A stretch of 64,000 nt of DNA, taken from assembly GCF_016881065.1 (NCBI RefSeq), contig NZ_WXYN01000016.1, positions 528,163 through 592,162 on the forward strand, in the 5' to 3' direction. Origin of the DNA: Planococcus soli. Its GTDB lineage: Bacteria > Bacillota > Bacilli > Bacillales_A > Planococcaceae. How positions within the stretch are numbered: the stretch's first letter is position 1; each line of letters starts with the position of its first letter. A program made the position numbers and the translations under genes. The notes under the pieces were generated by a model. It ran no database searches. It saw nothing but the letters and a program-made list of their open reading frames with translations, and was not told the origin of the DNA. Positions 1 through 9,105 of the stretch are shown one piece after another.

Positions 1-160
1 AGAGAAATCGCTGCAGGCGGCCGCTTTCGGTGGGCATGGCCTCTGTCGTGCTCTTCGCTGTGTTCAGTCCAAGTGGATTTGGCTCATGTCGCTCTGTCGC
101 TTCGCTCCGTCACTGCCCCGCAGGAGTTGCCGCCTTCCACGCTTTCTTTTAGTTTTCTAC
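1..160. repeat. GC-rich module at outer edge of composite element A
   Basis: No credible gene. The stretch resembles, in inverse orientation, the GC-rich modules at 9675-9800 and 29575-29740: an edge with GAAATCGCT, a GCAGGAGTTGCCGCC phrase near the other edge, and a CACGCTTTCTT-like end. It sits just outside element A as the 9.7-kb module sits just outside element B. Such GGCGACTCCTG-type repeats are common between genes in Bacillaceae and Planococcaceae. This copy is diverged and lacks the long hairpin of the other two. Confidence 0.45.
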
Positions 161-320
161 ATACAATATGAGGGGTGAATGGAAGCGTCACTGTTGGCTT
201 TATTTTGAGAAGAACATAAGGAAGCGATGGGCACTTAGTGCTTTTCGCTTGCGAAAAGCAAGCATCTTGGAGGAGGGAAGCGGATTGCTGTTGGTTGGTG
301 TTGCCAGTAAGTGACGGGGT

Positions 321-439
321 GGATGCTTTTACCTCAACATTTCGTGTTTCTACCTGCACACTTTCTCTTCTTATCTTCACTTTTGCCGAGGCTACCTAAA
401 CGCTTCGAATTTCTACCTAAACCTTTTGCTCTCTTACCT
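321..439 (-). repeat. 21-bp degenerate array A1
   Basis: Read on the minus strand, six units begin with AGGTA(A/G) or AGATAA. Their edges on the plus strand lie from 334 to 439, exactly 5 x 21 bp. About 8 of 21 positions are conserved and the rest vary. Confidence 0.85.
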
Positions 440-593
440 GAACGTTCACCATTCTTCATCCAATTCGATTTTTTCCACAAAGTTCAAGCCCCTGAATGGA
501 AGTTGTTCGCACCGCGAACAACCGGGAATAAGGAGAGGCGTTTTCTTGCCGAACTTCGCTCACAGAAAAAGAACCATATCTTTCCCCAAATCC

Positions 594-713
594 ATATAAG
601 AAAGCAAAAGTGTGATGTAGAGAAGCAAAAGGGTGAGATAGAAACATCAATGCATCATGTAGAAACGACGATCTTTCATATAGCAGCACAAAAATCTCCT
701 GTAGAACTCACCG
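594..713 (+). repeat. 21-bp degenerate array A2
   Basis: Units start at 594, 615, 636, 657, 678 and 699 with ATATAA, ATGTAG, AGATAG, ATGTAG, ATATAG and CTGTAG: an exact 21-bp period. It is inverted relative to array A1. The same six units in the same order recur in copies B and C. Confidence 0.88.
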
Positions 714-829
714 TCCGCTCAGCCACACCAAGCGAAGGCGCGTGCCCTAACGCTGCCGAGCGATTCCAGAACTCCCCTCATTTTATCTACCCCAAAAAAC
801 ATCAGATGCTATCTGCGAAAACTCGCTAA

Positions 830-928
830 GCTGAGGCGCATCAACGGAGGGGACGGAGCAATAAGACTGGCAGTGGTCCTCAGCTGCCTGGCTTATTGCG
901 GGAGTCCTCTCCAGAGCGACCGAAGCGA
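830..928 (+). repeat. Covarying hairpin module CH1
   Basis: Bounded by GCTGAGGCGC and GCGACCGAAGCGA. Inner stem GCAATAAG (858-865) with CTTATTGC (892-899); outer stem GGAGGGGAC with GTCCTCTCC, containing one wobble pair. Confidence 0.75.
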
Positions 929-1072
929 CTTAAGAAACCTACCAAAAAAATTCCCACTACACAAAACTTCAGTAGCGAAGGCGCGTGCACTAACGCTGCC
1001 GAGCGATTCCAGAACTGCCTTCATTTTATCTACCCTAAAAAACATCAGATGCTATCTGCGAAAACCCGCTAA

Positions 1073-1171
1073 GCTGAGGCGCGTCAAAGGAGTGGACGGA
1101 GCAATAAGACTGGCAGCGTTCCTCAGCTGCCCGGCTTATTGCGGGAGTCCTCTCCAAAGCGACCGAAGCGA
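1073..1171 (+). repeat. Covarying hairpin module CH2
   Basis: Second copy within the tandem duplication of element A. It has the same boundary motifs, the same inner stem GCAATAAG/CTTATTGC, and a slightly weaker outer stem than CH1. Confidence 0.75.
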
Positions 1172-1201
1172 CTTTAGAAACCTGCCAAACTTATTCCAAA
1201 T

Positions 1202-1235
1202 AAAAAAGGCATTCCCCAAACTAAAAGGAATGCCT
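1202..1235 (-). terminator. Intrinsic terminator of the acyltransferase gene
   Basis: On the minus strand GGCATTCC pairs with GGAATGCC across a short A/T-rich loop and is followed by a six-T run. It lies directly after the stop codon of the 1242-2384 gene. Confidence 0.85.
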
Positions 1236-1241
1236 CATAAC

Positions 1242-2384
1242 CTATGCTTTTGCTTCTTTCGTCTTTCGTGGTTTATTAAACACGCGGTTGCCTTGGCCAA
1301 AGACAATCCAGCTGTGCGGTACAAACTCATAGAAGAAACGAACGATCAGCCAACTGCTGAAGAACGTCGCCGCAAATGTGAACAACTGCCACGAATGGAA
1401 AATCAACGGTTCTCCGCTAGGCAGCATTTGCCGCAGGAACAACAGGAAGAGCGGGTGGATCAAGTACATGCCGAATGATACGGCGCCGATTTCGGTCAGG
1501 AACATCTTGAATTTCGGCACATTCCATTTCTGGATAAAGTGAACCGTGATAAAGATCACCGCAGCAGCAAAAAATGCATGCGTGCTCCAAGCAAACTCAA
1601 GCAGCCGGTTGCTGTAGCTGCCTTGCTGGGTGCGAATCATGAACATCATGCCTACATACATGAAAATCGAAGCTCCGTAGCCGATGAAAATTCCGGCAAG
1701 CACAGCCCAATGTTTCCGCCAATCATGGATCCAGGCGGCGATACGTTCATAATAGACGCCAAGGAATGCCCCGAAAAAGTAGAACATGAAATAGGACAAG
1801 GCGATTGAATTTTTTGCCGTCACCTGGAAAATTTCCGCGTTCATGGTGACCCATGTCCATTGGATGATAATCCCGAGGATGATGGCATACTTGCGGACAA
1901 ACTTGAAGCGTTTGAACAAATACAGCAAGAACGGGAACATCAAGTAAAATTGCACACTGACAAAAACAAAATACAAATGGGTATGCGCTTTGCCTGTCGC
2001 AAGGGCGGTCAGGAAGCTTGTAATCAGCGTGGGGAAATCCACAAACGTATCATATAAGTTCAATTTCAATACATAATAAAAGACCGAAAAGACAATATAA
2101 GGAACAAGAATATACAACAGGCGCTTCTTATAAAACTTTTGGAATAAGTTCACCGTCAAGTCGCGGTGATAATAGGTATAGAACAAGATGAAGCTGCTCA
2201 GAAAAATAAATGTCGGCGTGCCCAACTTTCCGGCGATGTTGAAAAAATTATACAAGGCGAAGGGAAGGGAACTCGGATCGCTTCCGCCTAGGCCGGTGGA
2301 AGAGGAATGGACAGCAAACACACCAAACAAGGCAAGGGCTCGTGCATACTGGACTTCATTCAGATATTTACGGGATAAATTCAT
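1242..2384 (-). CDS. Acyltransferase family 3 integral membrane protein
   Basis: A 380-aa polytopic membrane protein of the acyltransferase-3 (OafA/WecH-like) family, which moves acyl groups, usually acetyl, onto extracellular sugars or wall polymers. Support: the N-terminal ARALALFGVFAVHSS segment with the conserved early His, about ten hydrophobic helices, the usual family length near 350-400 aa, and a basic C-terminal tail. The ATG start has AGGTGAT eight bases upstream. It stands alone on the minus strand with its own terminator and is divergent from the nucleotidase gene. The substrate cannot be told from sequence. A second family member lies at 27092-28117. Confidence 0.85.
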   Translation of the reverse strand: MNLSRKYLNEVQYARALALFGVFAVHSSSTGLGGSDPSSLPFALYNFFNIAGKLGTPTFIFLSSFILFYTYYHRDLTVNLFQKFYKKRLLYILVPYIVFSVFYYVLKLNLYDTFVDFPTLITSFLTALATGKAHTHLYFVFVSVQFYLMFPFLLYLFKRFKFVRKYAIILGIIIQWTWVTMNAEIFQVTAKNSIALSYFMFYFFGAFLGVYYERIAAWIHDWRKHWAVLAGIFIGYGASIFMYVGMMFMIRTQQGSYSNRLLEFAWSTHAFFAAAVIFITVHFIQKWNVPKFKMFLTEIGAVSFGMYLIHPLFLLFLRQMLPSGEPLIFHSWQLFTFAATFFSSWLIVRFFYEFVPHSWIVFGQGNRVFNKPRKTKEAKA

Positions 2385-2502
2385 CGGATCACCTGGCTTT
2401 CTAAAATCTGGCGCTGCTTTGAAACAAGCACATCACCTATCATAACACGTTTAGAGTTCTGGGAAGAGTCCAAGCTTTGTAAGACTTTTGCTCTATGAAT
2501 AT

Positions 2503-2519
2503 TGTTAAGGAATTGTTAA
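2503..2519 (-). promoter_or_regulatory. Possible PhoP box upstream of the 5'-nucleotidase
   Basis: On the minus strand the sequence reads TTAACA-ATTCC-TTAACA, two perfect hexamers with the N5 spacing (11-bp period) of the Bacillus PhoP box. A poorer third hexamer (TTACTA) precedes. It lies about 180 bp upstream of the nucleotidase start and opposite to its direction. Phosphate-starvation control of a secreted nucleotidase would make sense, but orientation and distance are not ideal. The rest of the 2385-2695 gap holds a short ACGGGC/GCCCGT hairpin near 2605-2620. Confidence 0.4.
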
Positions 2520-2695
2520 ATTATTAGTAAAGTTCCAAATATTCTATTGTTGAATAAATTTCGTCATGCTAAACTTAAATTGAATGATTGCGCTTACTGA
2601 TTAAACGGGCCTTGCCCGTTTCTACTAGCTCCAGCTCCAGTGAGCCAGTCCAGCATAGGCTGCAATTGCTCAAAAATTCTAAAGGATGGTGTCGA

Positions 2696-4870
2696 ATGAA
2701 GGGGAAAATGTTTAAATCAGCAATCGCTGTTGCGCTGACTGCAAGTGTGGTCGGTGTCCAATCACCACAAACAGCCAGTGCGGCAGAAGGAGATTTTGAA
2801 CTGACGATCATGCACACGAACGATACGCATGCAAACTTGGACAAAGTCGCCAATCGGGCAGCTCTAGTGAATAAAATCCGTGGAGAGCAACCGAACAACT
2901 TATTGCTTGATGCAGGGGATGTTTTTTCTGGAACACTTTACTTCAATACCTTTGAAGGGCAGGCAGATTTGCCGTTCATGAATTTGATGAAATATGACGC
3001 TATGACTTTCGGGAACCATGAATTCGATTTAGGATCAAGCGAACGCGGCCATCAATCTCTTGCTGAGTTTGTCGAAGGCGCTGACTTTCCATTCGTAGCA
3101 GCGAACGTCGACTTATCAGCAGACGAAAATATGGGCGGACTTCAAAACGAAGTCTACACAGCAGACTATAACAACGGTGAGGTTTATAACGGCATCATCA
3201 AGGAAATTGACGGCGAACAAGTCGGCGTTTTCGGTTTGACTACTGAAGAAACAGCTTCTATTTCAAGCCCTGGAGACATCACTTTCTCCAACTACATCGA
3301 AGCGGCTGAAGAAGCAGTAGCGGCATTTGAAGAAGCGGGCGTCAACAAAATCGTCGCTTTGACGCATATCGGCTTTAACGATTCAGCGGAATTCGATAAC
3401 GATCAATTGCTGGCAGAAGCGGTTGAAGGCATTGATGTAATCGTCGGTGGACATACGCATGTGAAACTGGATGCACCTTTTGTATACGAAGGAAACACAG
3501 ATCCGACAGTAATCGTGCAGGCAAACGAATACAATAAATTCCTCGGCCAATTGGATCTGACATTCAATGAAGAAGGCGTTATCACGTCTCACGCAGGCCA
3601 GTTGCATGACGTGAACGCAGAAGACATCGTTCCGGATGCTGAAGCAGCTGAACTTCTTGCTCCATTTGCAGAAGAAGTGGCAGAAGTGAAAAACCAGTCG
3701 ACAGAAGCATCTGCTGAAATTTTCCTTAACGGCGGACGCAACGAAGGCGGCGTTCGAGCTTCTGAAACAAACCTTGGAAACTTGATTACGGATGGCATGC
3801 TGGCAAAAGCCAAAACCATTGATTCTGACACAGTAATCGCTCTTCAAAATGGCGGCGGTATCCGTGCATCAATCGATATCGGCGACATCACAGTAGGTGA
3901 AGTATTGACAACAATGCCATTTGGCAACGCGTTGGCAATCATGAACCTGACTGGCCAAGAGCTGAAAACGGCACTTGAACACAGCGTACGTCTTTTCCCA
4001 GAGGAAAACGGCGGCTTCCTTCATGTAGCTGGTTTGGAAATGACATTCGATCCAGATGCAGCAGCGGGATCACGTGTGACTTCTGTCAACATCAAAACAG
4101 GAGATACAATGACGCCATTGGATTTGACGGCAAACTACAAAGTTGCCACAAACACATTCACGGCTAAAGGCGGCGATGGTTTCACATCATTCGGAGAAGC
4201 TTATGAAGATGGCCGAGTAAGTGAGCCAGGAAACATTGATTACGAAATGTTTATTGACCACATCCAATCATTGGACAGCGTGAAACCGATGCTTGAAAAC
4301 CGCATCAGCCCAGAGATTCCATACACGGATGTGAACATGGAAAACTGGTCAGCACCATATATCACGGATGTCTTTAACCGTGGCCTTATGACCGGGAAAT
4401 CAGATACAATGTTCGCGCCACAAGAAACGCTGCCGCGCTGGCAGGCAGTGCTTATCTTGAACCGTATGTTGGGTGTAGAAGATATTGAAAATGCACCGGC
4501 TTCACCGTTCACGGATACGAAAGATCTTCCAGGAACTTTGGCAAAACAGATTGATGCAGCGTATGCAGCAGGCATGATCAACGGTGTTACTACAACGAAG
4601 TTCAATCCAAGAGCTAATATCTCGCGTGCTCATTTTGCGATTATTTTAAATCGCGTATATGAAAACGTAAACGGCGACTACGAAGTCACTGATTATGCAG
4701 ATTACAGCGACTATGGCAATTACAATGCAGAAACAAAAGAAGCGATTACGATGTTGGATGAACTGGGAATCGTTGAAGGCTATAACGGCAAATTCAGACC
4801 GGCTGCATTCACATCACGTGCAGAAACTGCTAAAATGATTTCTATTTTCGCACCATATGTTCAAGAATAA
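2696..4870 (+). CDS. SLH-anchored 5'-nucleotidase / 2',3'-cyclic phosphodiesterase family
   Basis: A 724-aa exported protein predicted to release phosphate from extracellular nucleotides. Order: signal peptide ending TASAA; calcineurin-like metallophosphoesterase domain with HTNDTHANLD, LDAGDVF, GNHEFD, LTHIGF and GGHTH metal-ligand motifs; 5'-nucleotidase C-terminal domain with NLGNLITDGM and NGGGIRASI; then three SLH motifs over the last roughly 180 residues (e.g. GLMTGKSDTMFAP, ISRAHFAIIL). I chose the ATG at 2696 because AAAGGATGG precedes it and the signal peptide begins there; an upstream TTG frame adds an implausible leader. SLH motifs bind pyruvylated wall polymer, so the enzyme should sit on the surface. 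It has its own terminator; the next gene is a nuclease. Confidence 0.9.
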   Translation: MKGKMFKSAIAVALTASVVGVQSPQTASAAEGDFELTIMHTNDTHANLDKVANRAALVNKIRGEQPNNLLLDAGDVFSGTLYFNTFEGQADLPFMNLMKYDAMTFGNHEFDLGSSERGHQSLAEFVEGADFPFVAANVDLSADENMGGLQNEVYTADYNNGEVYNGIIKEIDGEQVGVFGLTTEETASISSPGDITFSNYIEAAEEAVAAFEEAGVNKIVALTHIGFNDSAEFDNDQLLAEAVEGIDVIVGGHTHVKLDAPFVYEGNTDPTVIVQANEYNKFLGQLDLTFNEEGVITSHAGQLHDVNAEDIVPDAEAAELLAPFAEEVAEVKNQSTEASAEIFLNGGRNEGGVRASETNLGNLITDGMLAKAKTIDSDTVIALQNGGGIRASIDIGDITVGEVLTTMPFGNALAIMNLTGQELKTALEHSVRLFPEENGGFLHVAGLEMTFDPDAAAGSRVTSVNIKTGDTMTPLDLTANYKVATNTFTAKGGDGFTSFGEAYEDGRVSEPGNIDYEMFIDHIQSLDSVKPMLENRISPEIPYTDVNMENWSAPYITDVFNRGLMTGKSDTMFAPQETLPRWQAVLILNRMLGVEDIENAPASPFTDTKDLPGTLAKQIDAAYAAGMINGVTTTKFNPRANISRAHFAIILNRVYENVNGDYEVTDYADYSDYGNYNAETKEAITMLDELGIVEGYNGKFRPAAFTSRAETAKMISIFAPYVQE

Positions 4871-4882
4871 AAGTTAATAAAG

Positions 4883-4925
4883 GCATCTTTGCTGCCGGCA
4901 ATTCCAGCAGTAAAGATGCTTTTCT
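4883..4925 (+). terminator. Intrinsic terminator after the 5'-nucleotidase
   Basis: Stem GCATCTTTGCTGC (4883-4895) with GCAGTAAAGATGC (4907-4919), one G-T wobble, then TTTT. Confidence 0.85.
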
Positions 4926-5086
4926 ATGAATTTTTTTGGTCTTACATTGGATAAGTTTGTAAAAAATATTTCGTCTATATAAATAATTGGTTATTAAATT
5001 AAAAATTACATTTTTTTGATGATAAAAACCTATTTTTTATTGTACAATTACAGCATAACCAACTACCCCACTAAGGAGTGAACAAT

Positions 5087-8000
5087 TTGTCCAAACATGC
5101 ATTCAGCAAGATTTTATTGAGCCTTGTCCTGGTATTGTCCGCAATGCTGCCATATATGGCGACAACGGCAAATGCTGCAGAACCGATTACGGTTACTGAA
5201 GCGATTGCGAATAACTCAGGTTCGGCCACGGTAAAAGGATTTATTGTTGGAACAGCTACCAGCGGCACCAATTACGATCAGGAAGCACCTTTTACATCTG
5301 CTACAAACTTGGGTCTTGCCGATTCTCCGGATGAGACGGATCCATCGAAAATCCTTCCGGTTCAATTGCCGACAGGAGCTACACGTGCAGGATTGAACTT
5401 GGTCGACAACCCGACCAACTTTAAAGCTGAAGTTACCATCACTGGAACTTTAGGCGCTTATTTCCAAGTTCCAGGACTACGCTCGGCATCAGCTTTCACA
5501 ATCGAATCTGAAGGCGAAGCACCACCCGAAGCAACTGTCGTTGAGTCATTGGCAGAAGCCCGTACGATGGAAGGTGAACTGATCCAGGTTGACGCAACCG
5601 TAACAACCGGAACAGGGTTCTGGGGCGGCAACGCATTTTACGCACAGGACGATACAGCCGGAATTTACGTCTATACGTCGAGTGCAGCAGTTGCACCAGG
5701 AGACATCGTTCGTTTAACAGGTACGGTTTCCGAGTACAGCGGCGAATTGCAGCTGCAGCCGAACACGGTAGAAGTTTTGTCTTCGGACAATGAAGTACCG
5801 GCAGTCCAAACAGTCGAGCCAGCCGGTGTCAATGAAGACACACAAGGCGAGCGCGTAGCACTGCAGAACGTAACCATCACCAATCTTCAATCGGTAAACG
5901 ATTACGGTACGTTCGAGTTTTCGGCTCTTGCTGAAAACGGCGAAGCGATCACAATCCGCAACGATAACCGCAACGGACTGACATTTGAACAATTCACGAA
6001 ACAATACAAAGAAGGCGATTTGATTCATGTAAACGGAATCGCTTCGAAATTCAATGATTCTTACCAAGTGAAAACACTTGGCTTTGACAGCTTTGAACTT
6101 GTCAACAAACCGGCAGTATACGCCGATATTTTCCCAGGCGTTGTTTCAGAAGGGGCTGAAATTACATTAGCTTCCGGCTGGGAAGATGCACATATTTATT
6201 ACACGCTTGACGGCTCAGCACCTACTGCCGCCAGCACAGAATATACAGCTCCAATCGTCTTGACAAAAGACACAGCGATCAAAGCAATCGCGGTCACTGA
6301 CGAAACATCCGATGTGTTTACATTCGAATACACGGTCTTGAAAACAGGAGACTTGAAAATCCGTGACATCCAGGGCGATGGCCATTACTCAGATTACGAA
6401 GGCGTAGCCGTCAATGAAATCGTCGGTGTCGTCACGCATCTTTACAACTCGGCAAACTTTGTTATCCAGGACGTTAACCCGGATGACGATTTGACGACTT
6501 CAGAAGCATTGATTGTCAACAAAGCATCAAACGGCCTTCAAGTCGGTGACCTGGTAACGGTCAACGGAACGGTGGAAGAACATTTCCAGGAAGGCTATTC
6601 AGATATGAGAGACAATGACCTGCCGATCACGCGCATCCGCGCAACTGATGCAGTGAAAACAGGGACGGCTCCACTTCCTGAACCGATTGTCATTGGAGAA
6701 GATGTGCAACCGCCATCTGAAATTATCGACAACGATGGTTTGACATCTTTTGATCCAAAAGAAGACGGCATCGATTTCTGGGAATCACTTGAATTGATGC
6801 GTTTGGCTGTACCGAACGCACAAGTCGTTGGACCGCAAAACTACGGCGAAGTGGTTGTCGTAGCGGAAAACTCACCGAACACGGAATTCCACAAACAAGG
6901 CGGAATCCTGATCTCGGAAAATGATTACAACCCGGAACGCATCACCGTCGATTTCGACAATGAAGACTTTGTAGCCAAAGCGGGCGACTCGTTCAACGGC
7001 GACATCATTGGCGTCATGGGCTTCGGCTTCGGCAACTACAAGCTATGGGCGGAAGAAACGGATCTGCCGCAGCTGACAGACGGCGGAACACAGCCGGAAC
7101 AAACATGGATTGAAAACAAAGAAGATGAATTGACTGTAGCGGCTTACAATGTAGAAAACTTTTCTGCAGACCCTAGCCATACATCAGACGCAAAAGCACA
7201 GCGCATTGCAGAATCATTCGTTGATGACCTGAACTCGCCTGACGTAATCGTTATGGTAGAAGTACAGGATACTGACGGCCCGATCGCTTCAAACGACAGC
7301 GATGCGACAGGAAGCTATGAGCGTTTAATCGAAGGCATCGAAACAGCAGGCGGCCCGACTTATGCCTGGACTGACATTGCACCTGAATACAACAAAGACG
7401 GTGGACAGCCAGGCGGGAACATCCGCGTCGGCTACCTGTACAACCCTGAACGCGTAACACTTTCAGAAGGAACAAAAGGCACAGCAACCCAGGACAACTC
7501 ATGGGTAGACGGCGAACTTGCCTTGAACCCGGGTCGCGTCCAGCCGATCGCTATGCCGAACACCCGCAAACCGATCGCTGCACAATTTGAATTCCAAGGT
7601 GAGCAAGTTGTTGTCATCGGCGCCCACTTGAACTCAAAAGGCGGAGACCAGCCTCTGTTCGGTCAGAACCAGCCGCCAGTACTTGGCTCTGAACCTGAGC
7701 GCATCGAGTTGGCTAAAGCCATCAACGGTTTTATCGCTGATGGGCTTGAGCAGGATCCAGACTTGAACGTCATCGTTGCAGGCGACATGAACGATTTCGA
7801 ATTCACACCGGCAATGAAAGCACTAAAAGGCGATATTTTAACGAATAAAGTCGAAGACGTGCCAGTTGAAGACCGCTACTCTTATTATTACCAAGGCAAT
7901 TCGCAGGTTCTTGACCACTTGTTGGTAACAAACAATTTGGCAGACCGCACGGAATTGGACATGGTCCACATCAATGCAATGTTCATGGAACAGCATGGCC

Positions 8001-8623
8001 GCGCATCGGATCACGATCCATTGCTTGCACAAATCGCATTTGAAAAAGAGGAAGAAGTTCCAGAAAAAGACTTCCCGTTCACTGATGTGAAAGAAACTGC
8101 TTGGTCATTCCCATTCATCAAAGATCTATACAATAGAGATTTGATCAAAGGAACTTCCGGCACAACTTATGCACCAAAAGAAAACTTGAGCCGCATGCAG
8201 GCAGTGACCATTCTGACACGCATCCTGGTGCCGGATATTGAAGAGGGGAAAAAATCGCCATTCACCGACATCTCGGATATTCACCAAACGCGTCAGGACG
8301 AAATCAACGCAGCTTACCATGCCGGCATCATCAACGGCGTCACGGCTACCGAGTTCAAACCGGAACAATCCATCAGCCGTGCACAATTTGCGTTGATGCT
8401 GAAACGTGTATACGAGTTGGAAAACGATGAGTATCCAGTCGACAACTACGCACCGTTCAGTGATTACGGCCAATTTAACGCAGAAACAAAACGGGCGATC
8501 ACAATGATGTATGACCTGGAGATTGTGGAAGGCTATAACGACAAATTCATGCCATCCCAGTTCACTACACGTGAAGAAATCGCGAAAATGTTCTCGCTTT
8601 TCCGTCCATATATCACAGAATAA
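5087..8623 (+). CDS. SLH-anchored extracellular nuclease (endonuclease/exonuclease/phosphatase family)
   Basis: A 1178-aa secreted multidomain nuclease, YhcR/ExeM-like. Order: signal peptide ending ANAAEP; a DUF6359-like OB domain (about 30-140); one or two further OB-like nucleic-acid-binding domains; a chitobiase/beta-hexosaminidase C-terminal-like domain (about 345-420, YYTLDGSAPT); another OB-like segment; the EEP nuclease domain (about 680-990) with AAYNVENF, VMVEVQD, GAHLNSKGG, VIVAGDMNDFE and ASDHDPLLA; and three SLH motifs. The start is the TTG at 5087: AAGGAG overlaps the in-frame GTG at 5078 but lies eight bases from this TTG. With the preceding nucleotidase it could strip phosphate and nucleosides from extracellular DNA. 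Own terminator downstream. Confidence 0.9.
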   Translation: MSKHAFSKILLSLVLVLSAMLPYMATTANAAEPITVTEAIANNSGSATVKGFIVGTATSGTNYDQEAPFTSATNLGLADSPDETDPSKILPVQLPTGATRAGLNLVDNPTNFKAEVTITGTLGAYFQVPGLRSASAFTIESEGEAPPEATVVESLAEARTMEGELIQVDATVTTGTGFWGGNAFYAQDDTAGIYVYTSSAAVAPGDIVRLTGTVSEYSGELQLQPNTVEVLSSDNEVPAVQTVEPAGVNEDTQGERVALQNVTITNLQSVNDYGTFEFSALAENGEAITIRNDNRNGLTFEQFTKQYKEGDLIHVNGIASKFNDSYQVKTLGFDSFELVNKPAVYADIFPGVVSEGAEITLASGWEDAHIYYTLDGSAPTAASTEYTAPIVLTKDTAIKAIAVTDETSDVFTFEYTVLKTGDLKIRDIQGDGHYSDYEGVAVNEIVGVVTHLYNSANFVIQDVNPDDDLTTSEALIVNKASNGLQVGDLVTVNGTVEEHFQEGYSDMRDNDLPITRIRATDAVKTGTAPLPEPIVIGEDVQPPSEIIDNDGLTSFDPKEDGIDFWESLELMRLAVPNAQVVGPQNYGEVVVVAENSPNTEFHKQGGILISENDYNPERITVDFDNEDFVAKAGDSFNGDIIGVMGFGFGNYKLWAEETDLPQLTDGGTQPEQTWIENKEDELTVAAYNVENFSADPSHTSDAKAQRIAESFVDDLNSPDVIVMVEVQDTDGPIASNDSDATGSYERLIEGIETAGGPTYAWTDIAPEYNKDGGQPGGNIRVGYLYNPERVTLSEGTKGTATQDNSWVDGELALNPGRVQPIAMPNTRKPIAAQFEFQGEQVVVIGAHLNSKGGDQPLFGQNQPPVLGSEPERIELAKAINGFIADGLEQDPDLNVIVAGDMNDFEFTPAMKALKGDILTNKVEDVPVEDRYSYYYQGNSQVLDHLLVTNNLADRTELDMVHINAMFMEQHGRASDHDPLLAQIAFEKEEEVPEKDFPFTDVKETAWSFPFIKDLYNRDLIKGTSGTTYAPKENLSRMQAVTILTRILVPDIEEGKKSPFTDISDIHQTRQDEINAAYHAGIINGVTATEFKPEQSISRAQFALMLKRVYELENDEYPVDNYAPFSDYGQFNAETKRAITMMYDLEIVEGYNDKFMPSQFTTREEIAKMFSLFRPYITE

Positions 8624-8637
8624 AATAGTTTCAATCA

Positions 8638-8668
8638 GCTCGGTCAGATTTTCTGATCGAGTTTTTTT
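8638..8668 (+). terminator. Intrinsic terminator after the nuclease
   Basis: CTCGGTCAG (8639-8647) pairs with CTGATCGAG (8653-8661), one wobble, followed by seven T. Confidence 0.9.
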
Positions 8669-8721
8669 ATTTTGATTACTGTTTTTTAGAGTAGAAGGTA
8701 AGGGGAGTGCTGTTCTATAAA

Positions 8722-8820
8722 TCGCTTCGGTCGCTCTGGAGTGGGTTCCCACAATAAGCCAAGCAGCTGAGGAATGCTGCCAGTCTTATTGCTCCACCCA
8801 CTCCGTGGACGCGCCTCAGC
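8722..8820 (-). repeat. Covarying hairpin module CH3
   Basis: Inner stem CAATAAG (8752-8758) with CTTATTG (8785-8791); outer stem GGAGTGGG (8738-8745) with CCCACTCC (8797-8804), perfect. Ends match the other CH modules. Confidence 0.8.
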
Positions 8821-8889
8821 TGGGTGGTCGTTTAATGGGAAGAGTCTAGCTACTGTGTGTGGGGAATAGGTGGTGTGGAGTTCTGGAGT

Positions 8890-8979
8890 TCGCTTCGGTC
8901 GCTTTGGGCATGGCTCCCGCGATGAGCCGAGAAGAGCACTCGTCTCATCGCTCCGCCCAGCCCGTGGACGCGCCTCAGC
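8890..8979 (-). repeat. Covarying hairpin module CH4
   Basis: Inner stem is GCGATGAG (8919-8926) with CTCATCGC (8944-8951), extended by CGAG/CTCG. Relative to CAATAAG/CTTATTG in the other modules both arms have changed together, preserving pairing. Confidence 0.8.
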
Positions 8980-9105
8980 TGGGTGGTTGTTTTGTACATA
9001 GAACTTCTATTTTTATGGTGTAGATAGGTGGTGCGGGGTTCTGAAATCGCTCGGCAGCGGTGGGGCACGCTCCTTCGCTTGGTATTGCTGAGTGGGCGGT
9101 GAGTT

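Larger units (their letters stand above)
731..1186 (+). repeat. Tandem direct duplication, 243-bp period
   Basis: The segment 731-943 recurs at 974-1186 with only scattered differences. It runs from AGCGAAGGCGCGTGC through the covarying hairpin module to AAACCT(A/G)CC. Copies B and C do not show this arrangement, so the duplication is specific to copy A. Confidence 0.85.
180..1190 (+). repeat. Composite non-coding element, copy A (full)
   Basis: Order: hairpin GCTTTTCGC/GCGAAAAGC (240-259, 2-nt loop); 21-bp array on the minus strand (321-439); palindrome GTTGTTCGC/GCGAACAAC with 3-nt loop (502-522); 21-bp array on the plus strand (594-713); a module starting AGCGAAGGCGCGTGC; then a covarying hairpin module. 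The last two modules are tandemly duplicated. The same order recurs inverted at 8.7-9.65 kb and direct at 14.46-15.17 kb. Open frames here are not conserved between copies and stop codons fall differently, so I call the region non-coding. Confidence 0.85.

Noticed and set aside
321-713. CRISPR array
   Set aside because: Units are degenerate and contiguous with no repeat/spacer alternation, and no cas gene is present in the window.
84-1478. Several open frames of 60-200 codons in 84-1478 and matching frames in elements B and C
   Set aside because: They lie in repeats, use different frames in different copies, lack ribosome binding sites and are interrupted differently. The 21-bp units are open by chance in two of three frames because 21 is a multiple of three.
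2588-2695. Upstream TTG extension of the 5'-nucleotidase
   Set aside because: It would add a 36-residue leader before a normal signal peptide; the ATG at 2696 has a good ribosome binding site.
2600-2700. Riboswitch in the leader of the nucleotidase gene
   Set aside because: Only a small ACGGGC/GCCCGT hairpin is visible and no known aptamer motif could be recognised.
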